A DNA stretch of 64,000 nt from assembly GCA_001664505.1 (NCBI GenBank), contig CP011806.1, forward strand, positions 1,703,528 to 1,767,527, given 5' to 3'. Positions within the stretch are counted from its first letter, which is position 1, and the number at the start of each line of letters is the position of its first letter. The notes under the pieces were generated by a model. That model searched no databases. It saw only the letters and a program-made list of their open reading frames with translations, and was not told the DNA's origin. This document shows positions 57,801 to 64,000 of the stretch, piece after piece. The translations under genes and the position numbers were made by a program. Source of the DNA: Acidobacteria bacterium Mor1. Lineage in GTDB: Bacteria; Acidobacteriota; Polarisedimenticolia; Polarisedimenticolales; Polarisedimenticolaceae.

Positions 57801-58428
57801 CTTCGCTGGACGTATCGACGCCGGAGAAGCCCCAGGCGTCGATGTAGCGGAAGCCGGCGCGGGGGTTGAGGACGCCGACGATCTCCAGGCGATCGGCGGG
57901 AACCGTCGAGGCGCTGACTGCCTGAGGCTGCGGCGGCGCCGTGGGCAACTCACTCGGCTCGAGGGTCACGTCGAGGCTCAGGCCGGCGGCGCGAGTCGAG
58001 CTCCCCTCGAGCCCCCCTTCGAGCACCAGCTCGAGGGACACCGGTCCACCGGAGCCGGGCCAGGGCAGGTCGGCACCGTAGGCCGGGCCCCGGGGCGACA
58101 TGCGAAAATCGAACGACCCTTCCTGCACCGCCCCGGTGCCGTCGACCATACGGTAACGAACGTCGAGGTACGGGACGTAGGAGCCGGACCGAGGAGTCCG
58201 GGCGATCGGGTCGAGCTTGCGTGCCAGCAGGTCGATGGACAGGCCGTCGACCTCGCCACCCGGCCCCGGGAGGACACGATGCCCCGCAGGCAGGCGCTGG
58301 GCGGTCACCTGGTAGACGTTGCCTTCCAGGTTGAGCCGTTCTCCGAGTTCCAACCGGTAGTGGGTCGAGGGAGCCGCGGCGCCCAGACACAGCAGACTAA
58401 CGGCGATCAGCCATCCGAATCGCTTCAT
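54871..58428 (-). CDS. Secreted LVIVD protein with thrombospondin type 3 repeats, second paralogue
   Basis: The 1185-residue protein has a signal peptide (FGWLIAVSLLCLGAAAP), the same P19-like N-domain as its paralogue (GSYVPYLDVRYRM; PRGPAYGADL), an LVIVD region (about 195-535), regulatory-like domains (540-700), a jelly-roll-like domain (715-900) and calcium-binding type 3 repeats (920-1055, many DGDGDGEGDACD units). The C-terminal module has TYNVYRGAL, LFYLVSAVG and a final Cys-Pro. ATG at 58428 is chosen because the signal peptide starts there. It lies directly after the antiquitin-type dehydrogenase gene on the same strand. Confidence 0.85.
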   Translation of the reverse strand: MKRFGWLIAVSLLCLGAAAPSTHYRLELGERLNLEGNVYQVTAQRLPAGHRVLPGPGGEVDGLSIDLLARKLDPIARTPRSGSYVPYLDVRYRMVDGTGAVQEGSFDFRMSPRGPAYGADLPWPGSGGPVSLELVLEGGLEGSSTRAAGLSLDVTLEPSELPTAPPQPQAVSASTVPADRLEIVGVLNPRAGFRYIDAWGFSGVDTSSEEMERTDLALVTYSSGALLINVTDPALPDEIQDFTGPFNSSRDVKSLELGDQGGFLYIIGGGSGNVGVQVVNMAVPLFPTTEPDFNATLNRGQNLFLDPTTLELWVAGADTGTRVLSLAESTDPPCGPAMPCDVTGVTTDRFAHDVFVDPALVFLSQVNDGQLEVADRMVVPGTPPELDTIDAVMRSQTTTPGDATNNAWPNADRTRLYTSDQSDGGFVAVYDIATDPMAPELIGRFQPNPEASVNNVVVDDDDNVWIAHYGLGFFLVDFHRPQAPVVLAAIDTFPSGDDGFLGAVGVYPFVRDENGDPVNQVYLVDSVSGLSVARYNPTGGTLSGFVREAGCSGNCGIAGARILLEDGSEAFSIADAIHGDLRDEGTYGIYAPEGPVRMRVSAWGYRPTVVDAGSMPLGGRLDFDVALEPLDRVTLSGRICEAGTGGCDAANGTGVDGATVSLQGGTISAVTDANGDFTLAGAPVGRQLLMAERFGFALGQRRLDLSVSTQVFLELDPAASAEDFDGGDGGWTVDAMVDTATDGFWEHGVPNGTGPEDFEGTIQPGVDASGSGSAFVTGNDPAQPNIIEDDDVDEGFTALESPTLVSRPQQTVSVSFRRWASNQAGLFAGGTCQAEVSNDGGTTWTVLESITDEAAAWNRVSFDLGSVVDLSDPGSGNGDIQLRFVADSPSSSPELRVLECAVDEVEVYLGDGVGGGPACRAANNTASGDSDGDGIADVCDACPLDPADDADDDGVCGDVDNAPRAANADQADGDGDGIGDAGDNCPAIANVTQFDADGDGEGDACDADIDGDGLDNAADADRDGDGVDDLTDNCPDRANGTQADGDGDGEGDACDLDDGIVVLGRPGGERLRWLAESDVPETVDMMLQLYPVQTYNVYRGALLSKRFATDSFYTPPSCFASELATTDLYDAARPGFVEDEVLFYLVSAVGLKTEVINEIEVESDFEGGLGPDSGGNERTVNGVCP

Positions 58429-58543
58429 CACCCGATTTCCCAGCCCCCTCTGACTTTCGATCGTACCGCCCTCCGGAGCGGGGCGCGACCGAACGCGCCC
58501 TCCTCCGCGGTGTGCCGGCCGCAAGACGACCGGCCGAACCGGC

Positions 58544-60055
58544 CTACAGGTCGAACTTCACACCCTGGGCCAGCGGCAATTCGGTGCCCCAGTTGATGGT
58601 GTTGGTCTGGCGCCTCATGTAGAGCCGCCAGGCGTCGGAACCGGACTCGCGGCCGCCGCCGGTCTCCTTCTCGCCCCCGAAGGCTCCGCCGATCTCGGCT
58701 CCGGAGGTGCCGATGTTGACGTTGGCGATCCCGCAGTCGCTGCCCCGATGACTGAGGAAGGTCTCGGCAGTGATCAGGCTGTCGGTGAAGATCGCAGAGC
58801 TCAGCCCCTGAGGCACGTCGTTATGGTGCTTCATCACCTCGTCGAGGGTCTCGAACTCGATGACGTAGAGCAGCGGCGCGAAGGTCTCTTCCTTGACCAT
58901 GGGCAGATCGTGAGTCGTCTTGACGATGGTCGGCTCGACGTAGTGCCCGGGCCGGTCGACCCGGTTGCCGCCACAGAGCACCTCGCCCCCCTGCTCCCGC
59001 ACCTTGGCAACGGCGTCGAGCATCATCTGCACCGAGCCCTCGTCGATCAGCGGTCCCATCAGGGTGTTCTCGTCCAGCGGATCGCCGATGCGCACCTGGC
59101 CGTAGGCCTTGACCAACTTCGCGGTGAAGTCGGCGGCGATCCCCTTCTGCAGGAACAAGCGGCGGGTCGTGGTGCAGCGCTGGCCGGCGGTGCCGACGGC
59201 GCCGAACAGCACGCCGCGCAGGGCCAGATCGAGGTTGGCGTCGTCCATCACGATCAGGGCGTTGTTGCCGCCGAGCTCCAGCAGGCTGCGGCCCATCCGC
59301 TCGGCGACCACGGTTCCGACCCGGCGGCCCATGCGGCAGGAGCCGGTGGCGGAGATCAGCGGCAGCCGGCGGTCGGCGATCATCCGCTCGCCGATCTCGT
59401 CGTTGTCTCCGATCACCAGGGAGAACAGTCCCTCGAGACCGTTGCGCTCCATCACCTTGTTACAGATCTGCTGGACCGCCACGGCGGTCAGCGGCGTCTT
59501 GGGCGACGGCTTCCAGATCATGCTGTTGCCGCAGACGGCGGCGATGGCCGCGTTCCAGGCCCAGACGGCAACGGGGAAGTTGAAGGCGCTGATGATGCCG
59601 ACCGGTCCGAGGGGATGCCACTGCTCGTACATGCGGTGGGACGCCCGCTCGGAGTGCATGGTCAAACCGTAGAGCTGGCGGGAAAGACCGACGGCGAAGT
59701 CGCAGATGTCGATCATCTCCTGGACCTCACCGAGGCCCTCGGAGTAGATCTTGCCGCACTCCATCGTGACCAGCTTGCCCAGGGGTTCCTTGTTGGCCCG
59801 CAGCTCCTCGCCGAGCTGGCGGATCACCTCACCGCGTTGGGGCGCGGGCATCATCCGCCAGGTGGCGAAGGCACGCTCTGCGGCGGCGACCACCGCCTCG
59901 TAGTCCGCGGCCATCGCCTGGGTGACCGCAGCGATCGGTTCACCGTCGGCGGGGTTGTGGGACACGAGCTCCGGCCCCGATGTCTGGATCCAGGAGCCGG
60001 TGCAGGCTCCGGAGTTCCGGGGCTGGACCCCGAGCGATTCGAGTAGCTCGTTCAA
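58544..60055 (-). CDS. Antiquitin-type aldehyde dehydrogenase (ALDH7; 2-aminoadipate semialdehyde dehydrogenase)
   Basis: The 503-residue enzyme has NFPVAVWAWNAAIA, the catalytic Glu in LLELGGNNALIV and Cys in GTAGQRCTTTRRL. The closing segment NVNIGTSGAEIGGAFGGEK, then GRESGSDAW, is characteristic of the ALDH7A1/antiquitin group. That group oxidises 2-aminoadipate 6-semialdehyde in lysine and hydroxylysine breakdown, and betaine aldehyde in some members. The TTG start has GGAGGT six bases upstream. The downstream gene is the LVIVD paralogue, 115 bases away. Confidence 0.92.
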   Translation of the reverse strand: MNELLESLGVQPRNSGACTGSWIQTSGPELVSHNPADGEPIAAVTQAMAADYEAVVAAAERAFATWRMMPAPQRGEVIRQLGEELRANKEPLGKLVTMECGKIYSEGLGEVQEMIDICDFAVGLSRQLYGLTMHSERASHRMYEQWHPLGPVGIISAFNFPVAVWAWNAAIAAVCGNSMIWKPSPKTPLTAVAVQQICNKVMERNGLEGLFSLVIGDNDEIGERMIADRRLPLISATGSCRMGRRVGTVVAERMGRSLLELGGNNALIVMDDANLDLALRGVLFGAVGTAGQRCTTTRRLFLQKGIAADFTAKLVKAYGQVRIGDPLDENTLMGPLIDEGSVQMMLDAVAKVREQGGEVLCGGNRVDRPGHYVEPTIVKTTHDLPMVKEETFAPLLYVIEFETLDEVMKHHNDVPQGLSSAIFTDSLITAETFLSHRGSDCGIANVNIGTSGAEIGGAFGGEKETGGGRESGSDAWRLYMRRQTNTINWGTELPLAQGVKFDL

Positions 60056-60139
60056 CGCGATACCTCCAAGGGGATGCCCCGTAAAGCCGGTGTGGCAGGG
60101 GTGCTGCCGGAAGCGTTCGATTCTAACAGAGGGCGGGGA

Positions 60140-61171
60140 TCAAAGCCGCGGGGGCTCCAGCAGGAAGCGGACGCTGCCGCCGGCCCGCTCCAGGGCGCCG
60201 GAATCCAGCTCCAGGCGCTCCCGCAGGGAGGCCGAACCGAGCAGGTACGGCCCCTCGGGGCCCCGGATCAGCAGCAGGGCCTCGACCCGCCGGGACCGGG
60301 AGATCAAATCGGCCGACGCCTGGGGGCCCAGGCCGGCCATGGCCTCGGCGATCACCTGGGCATCGCCGGCGCTGTCCGCCGTGACCAGGACCGCCTCGAG
60401 GCCCCCCGCCCCGGGAGCCGGAGCCGGGTCGCCTCGAAGAGAGGCCAGACTGCCGTGGACCGCCATTCCCCGGGTGATCAGGCGCAGGCGGCCCACAGGC
60501 TCCGCAGCATCGTCGCCATCCCGCAGGGGCACCACCCAACCGTCGGTTCCCGGGGGCGCCATGCCGGCGTAGAGCACCGGGCCCAGCTCGATCTTGCCGG
60601 CCTGGACCCCGAAGGCCACGAAGGAGCGCCGGGCCAGATCGATGGCAAAGCCCTCGGCCACCGAGGACAGGTCGACCTGCAGCCGTGGATCCGCCAGCCG
60701 CACCGCCTGGGCCTCGTCGTAGAAGCGGACGCTGCGGTAAGTCGGCACCAGGGCCCCCTCGGGGGCCACGAAACCGGGCGGCTCGATCAGGTAGGTCGGG
60801 TCCCAGTCCCCCCGGGTCGCCCGGGCCCAGGTGGTGACCAGCTTCAGGCAGCGGTAGAAGTCCTCGTCCTCGACCGGGTGGGGCCCGGCGACCGCGTCCC
60901 GGTTCAGCCGGCTGAGACGGCTCTCGGGATCGCCGGCGTCGCTGTCCTTCTCGAAAGCCTCAAGGGCCTCGCCTACCCGCCGAAGGGTCTCCTGACCGGA
61001 TTGCTCGGTGCCCACGAAGAGGTGCGCCCTGGCCTCCCGGCCGAAGACCGGCCAGTCGCCATGGACCTCCCGGGGCTCGGAGCAACCCGCAAGGGCCGCG
61101 AGCAGGATCGGGAGAACCGGCAGGAGCCGGCTCAAATCGAGGCTTCTAGGGCCAAAGTAAGGTAATTGCAT
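60140..61171 (-). CDS. Degenerate ApbE-like (FAD:protein FMN transferase family) lipoprotein
   Basis: The 343-residue protein starts with a lipoprotein signal (LLPVLPILLAALAGC). It has ApbE-like landmarks: SRLSRLNRDA, then VDLSSVAEGFAIDLARR, matching the DLGGIAKGYAVDRA-type segment of ApbE. The Gly-Gly-Asp/Asn turn that follows in active enzymes reads IELGPVLYAGM here, and the ending is also divergent, so flavin transfer is doubtful. ApbE normally attaches FMN to Nqr/Rnf-type proteins. It may be an inactive paralogue. It is divergent from kgd. Confidence 0.65.
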   Translation of the reverse strand: MQLPYFGPRSLDLSRLLPVLPILLAALAGCSEPREVHGDWPVFGREARAHLFVGTEQSGQETLRRVGEALEAFEKDSDAGDPESRLSRLNRDAVAGPHPVEDEDFYRCLKLVTTWARATRGDWDPTYLIEPPGFVAPEGALVPTYRSVRFYDEAQAVRLADPRLQVDLSSVAEGFAIDLARRSFVAFGVQAGKIELGPVLYAGMAPPGTDGWVVPLRDGDDAAEPVGRLRLITRGMAVHGSLASLRGDPAPAPGAGGLEAVLVTADSAGDAQVIAEAMAGLGPQASADLISRSRRVEALLLIRGPEGPYLLGSASLRERLELDSGALERAGGSVRFLLEPPRL

Positions 61172-61230
61172 CGCCGCGATACTATTGTAGACAGCCTGCG
61201 GCTTCTCGCGAATCAGAACCAGGGAACGGC

Positions 61231-64000
61231 ATGAGTACTCAGGACAAGTACGGTTTCAACCTCGGCTACATCGACGAACTCTACGCCCGCTATCGCAACG
61301 ACCCCGGGTCGGTCAGCGAAGCCTGGCAGGAGTTCTTCGCGGACTACCAGCCCGGGACCGGCCCCGCGGCTCCTGCGGCTGCCGCCCCGGCAACGGGAAG
61401 CACCCCGGCGCCGGCAAAGCCGGCTCCCGCTGCGGCCCCCGCCGCGCCTGCGGCCAAGCCCGAGGAAGCCCAGGTCATCGTCGGCCCCGCCGCGGCGATC
61501 GCCTCGAACATGAACGAGAGCCTCGGGGTCCCCACCGCGACGTCGGTGCGCCAGGTCCCGGTCAAGCTTCTCGAGGAAAACCGCCGGGTCATCAACCAGC
61601 ACCAGGCGGTCACCGCCGGCGCCAAGATTTCATTCACTCACCTGATCGCCTGGGCCATCGTCCAGGCGCTGGGCCGCACCCCGTCGATGAACGACGGCTT
61701 CCGCGAGATCGAAGGCAAGCCCCATCGCCTGCGCCGGGACAAGATCAACCTCGGCCTGGCCATCGACATCGAGAAGCGGGGCAAGCGCCTGTTGATGGTG
61801 CCCAACATCAAGGACGCCGCGACCCTCGACTTCCCCGGTTTCGTCGCCGCCTACGATGATCTGGTGCAGCGCGCCCGGGCCAACGAGCTGAAGCTCCCGG
61901 ACTTCGAGGGCACCACGGTGACCCTGACCAACCCGGGGATGATCGGCACCGCGCTCTCGGTACCGCGCCTGATGGCCGGCCAGGGCACGATCATCGGCGT
62001 CGGCTCCATCGGTTACCCCGCCGAGTACACCGGTATGGCCCCGGAGGTCATCTCCGAGCTGGGCCTGTCCAAGATCATGTCGCTGACCAGCACCTACGAT
62101 CACCGGGTGATCCAGGGCGCCGAGTCCGGCGCCTTCCTCCAGATCATCGGCAAGCTGATGCTGGGCGATGACGGGTTCTTCCACCGGGTGTTCCAGGAGC
62201 TGCATGTCCCCCACGAGCCGGTGCTCTGGGCCGGCGACCAGAACCCCCAGGTCTTCGCCAACAGCGGCAACAGCGAGGCGATCGCCAAGCAGGCCTCGGT
62301 GCTGCAGCTGATTCGGGCCCACCGGGTGCGAGGGCATCTCTACGCCCATCTGAACCCGCTGGGCTACGAGCCCCAGCCCCATCCGGAGCTGGAGCTTTCC
62401 CACTACGGGCTCAGCGTGTGGGACCTCGACCGCCGTTTCATTTCCGGCGGACTTGCCGGCAAGAGCGACACCCTGCCCCTGCGGGAGATCGTCGACACGA
62501 TTCGGGACACCTACTGCCGGCACATCGGCGCCGAGTTCATGCACATCACCGATCCCGAGCCCCGGCGTTGGCTGACCGACCGCATGGAAGCCTCCCGCAA
62601 CGCCGAGCCCTTCGATCTCGAGCAGCAGAAGCAGATCCTGCGCAAGCTCAACGGGGCCGAGGCCTTCGAGAAGTACCTCCACACCAAGTACCTCGGCCAC
62701 AAGCGCTTCTCCCTGGAGGGCGCGGAGTCGCTGATCCCGATGCTGGATTTCCTGCTGCAGGACGCAGCCCGGGACGGCGTCGAGGAAGTACTCGTCGGCA
62801 TGGCCCACCGCGGGCGGCTCAACGTCCTCGCCAACACCGTGGAAAAGAGCTACGCCCAGCTGTTCGAGGAGTTCGAGGAACGCCCCGACGCCAGCACCTC
62901 TCACGGCTCCGGCGACGTCAAATACCACCTGGGAAGCGAGGGCACCTTCGAGGACAAGGAAGGGCGCTCGGTCCGGGTGCGAGTGGCCTCGAACCCGTCC
63001 CACCTGGAAGCGGTCGACCCGGTCCTGGAAGGCATTGCCCGGGCGCGCCAGGACGTATCCGGAGACAAGGACCGGGAACGCATCGTGCCGGTGTTGATCC
63101 ACGGCGATGCCGCCTTCGCCGGACAGGGTGTGGTCGCCGAGACCCTCAACCTCTCGAAGCTCAAGGGCTATCGCACCGGCGGCACGGTGCACATCGTGGT
63201 CAACAACCAGATCGGCTTCACCACCGGCCCCGCCGACGCTCGTTCCTCGATGTACCCGACCGACCTGGCCAAGATGGTCCACGCGCCGATCCTGCACGTC
63301 AACGGCGACCAGCCCGAGGACGCCGTTCGGGTGATCCGCCTGGCGATGGCCTACCGCCAGCGCTTCAAGCAGGACGTGGTGGTCGACCTGGTCTGCTACC
63401 GCCGCTGGGGTCATAACGAGGCGGACGATCCCTCGTACACCCACCCGATCCTGTACGCCAACATCAACAAGCGCCGCTCGGTGCGCAAGCTCTACACCGA
63501 GCAACTGCTGCGCCGCGGGGACATCGACATCGAGACCGCCGAGAAGGCACTGGCCGACTACCACGAGCGCCTGCAAGAGGTGCACGACGAGGTCAAGGCG
63601 ATGGAGCCGGCGGAACACTGCGCCAAGGACGACGTCGCCGACGACGCCGACCGGGTCGTCATCACCTCGTCTACCGGCGAATTCGACACCGCCGTCGATC
63701 GCGAAGCCCTCGAAGAGGTGATCGCCGGCCTGCAGCGGGTCCCCGAGGGTTTCAACCTGCATCCCAAGCTGGGCAAGCAGCTGGACCTGCGCCGCACCCG
63801 CTTCGAGCAGGACAACATCGACTGGGCCCTGGCGGAGTCCCTGGCCTTCGGCTCGCTGGTCCTCGAGGGCACCCCGGTGCGGCTCAGCGGTGAGGACAGC
63901 GGCCGCGGCACCTTCAGTCAGCGCCACGCGGTGCTCTACGACTACAAGAACGCCGAACCCTACACGTCGCTGGCCAACCTGCGTGAGGGCCAGGCGCCGT
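61231..64000 (+). CDS. kgd: Multifunctional 2-oxoglutarate decarboxylase/dehydrogenase E2-E1 fusion (Kgd type), 3' end outside window
   Basis: At least 923 residues are visible and the frame is open to the right edge. Residues 1-45 match the E1 N-terminal helix (YIDELYARYRNDPGSVSEAW). An Ala/Pro linker follows, then an E2 succinyltransferase catalytic domain at about 90-330 with the active His at 291 in TYDHRVIQGAESG, then E1 with GMAHRGRLNVLANT near 524 and YRRWGHNEADDPS. No lipoyl domain is seen, as in mycobacterial Kgd, which borrows lipoyl groups from a separate E2. It links 2-oxoglutarate to succinyl-CoA in the TCA cycle. The start is the ATG at 61231; AGGGAA precedes it. Confidence 0.94.
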   Translation, partial: MSTQDKYGFNLGYIDELYARYRNDPGSVSEAWQEFFADYQPGTGPAAPAAAAPATGSTPAPAKPAPAAAPAAPAAKPEEAQVIVGPAAAIASNMNESLGVPTATSVRQVPVKLLEENRRVINQHQAVTAGAKISFTHLIAWAIVQALGRTPSMNDGFREIEGKPHRLRRDKINLGLAIDIEKRGKRLLMVPNIKDAATLDFPGFVAAYDDLVQRARANELKLPDFEGTTVTLTNPGMIGTALSVPRLMAGQGTIIGVGSIGYPAEYTGMAPEVISELGLSKIMSLTSTYDHRVIQGAESGAFLQIIGKLMLGDDGFFHRVFQELHVPHEPVLWAGDQNPQVFANSGNSEAIAKQASVLQLIRAHRVRGHLYAHLNPLGYEPQPHPELELSHYGLSVWDLDRRFISGGLAGKSDTLPLREIVDTIRDTYCRHIGAEFMHITDPEPRRWLTDRMEASRNAEPFDLEQQKQILRKLNGAEAFEKYLHTKYLGHKRFSLEGAESLIPMLDFLLQDAARDGVEEVLVGMAHRGRLNVLANTVEKSYAQLFEEFEERPDASTSHGSGDVKYHLGSEGTFEDKEGRSVRVRVASNPSHLEAVDPVLEGIARARQDVSGDKDRERIVPVLIHGDAAFAGQGVVAETLNLSKLKGYRTGGTVHIVVNNQIGFTTGPADARSSMYPTDLAKMVHAPILHVNGDQPEDAVRVIRLAMAYRQRFKQDVVVDLVCYRRWGHNEADDPSYTHPILYANINKRRSVRKLYTEQLLRRGDIDIETAEKALADYHERLQEVHDEVKAMEPAEHCAKDDVADDADRVVITSSTGEFDTAVDREALEEVIAGLQRVPEGFNLHPKLGKQLDLRRTRFEQDNIDWALAESLAFGSLVLEGTPVRLSGEDSGRGTFSQRHAVLYDYKNAEPYTSLANLREGQAP

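Noticed and set aside
56002-58596. 864-codon open frame antisense to the second LVIVD gene
   Set aside because: It is the complement of a well-supported gene in GC-rich DNA. Its translation is rich in Arg, Gly, Asp and Val with no domain or ribosome site.
61630-63927. 765-codon open frame antisense to kgd
   Set aside because: The opposite strand shows all motifs of the Kgd E2 and E1 domains. The antisense product has no family pattern.

Overview
This 64 kb window is GC-rich, gene-dense bacterial chromosome with no phage, insertion sequence or CRISPR array. The content fits Acidobacteriota (a Thermoanaerobaculia-like lineage) best. It has a fused E2-E1 2-oxoglutarate dehydrogenase (Kgd type), an Fe-S photolyase, a complete Tad pilus locus, large secreted LVIVD/thrombospondin-type-3 proteins and a histone H1-like Lys/Ala protein. 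The placement is an inference from gene content; there is no rRNA in the window to settle it.

Layout. 1-3.5 kb: end of a phosphonate-type ABC permease, an Fe-S photolyase, a small His/Cys membrane protein and an ECF sigma factor. 3.5-15 kb (minus strand): a compact Tad/Flp pilus locus running from pilin through prepilin peptidase, TadE-like, CpaB, TadG-like, CpaE/TadZ, TadA, TadB, TadC and a TPR lipoprotein to the secretin, mostly with 4-base stop/start overlaps, ending in a lone receiver protein. 15-23.4 kb: housekeeping genes, namely a lytic transglycosylase (possible sigma-54 promoter), a glycosyltransferase, a thiolase/3-hydroxyacyl-CoA dehydrogenase/Nudix/RluA operon, HIT, MurA and SerS. 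23.5-34.2 kb: secreted and catabolic genes, namely a PD40 beta-propeller protein, tRNA-Ser(TGA) with an inverted copy of its own 3' end, a kinase/phospho-lyase fusion, an LVIVD protein and a protein made of two copies of an unrecognised domain. 34.2-38.7 kb: a Kef-type antiporter, then an AT-richer islet with two orphan exported proteins next to tRNA-Ser(GCT). 38.8-54.8 kb: tRNA-Gln, tRNA-Glu and mixed housekeeping and signalling genes (SDR dehydrogenase, H1-like protein, hybrid histidine kinase, phosphomannomutase, fumarase, SLC13 transporter, diguanylate cyclase, ArgH). 54.9-64 kb: a second LVIVD protein, an antiquitin-type aldehyde dehydrogenase, a degenerate ApbE lipoprotein and the start of Kgd.

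How the genes may work together. The fusion at 26.4 kb looks like a hydroxylysine (or ethanolamine) kinase joined to the matching PLP phospho-lyase. If the substrate is hydroxylysine, the product is 2-aminoadipate semialdehyde, which is the substrate of the antiquitin-type dehydrogenase at 58.5 kb. Each of these two enzyme genes lies directly upstream of, and on the same strand as, one of the two LVIVD paralogues. The two LVIVD proteins and the PD40 protein share a C-terminal module ending in a near-terminal Cys, which does not match a sorting signal I can name. These links are the most promising candidates for an undescribed system here.
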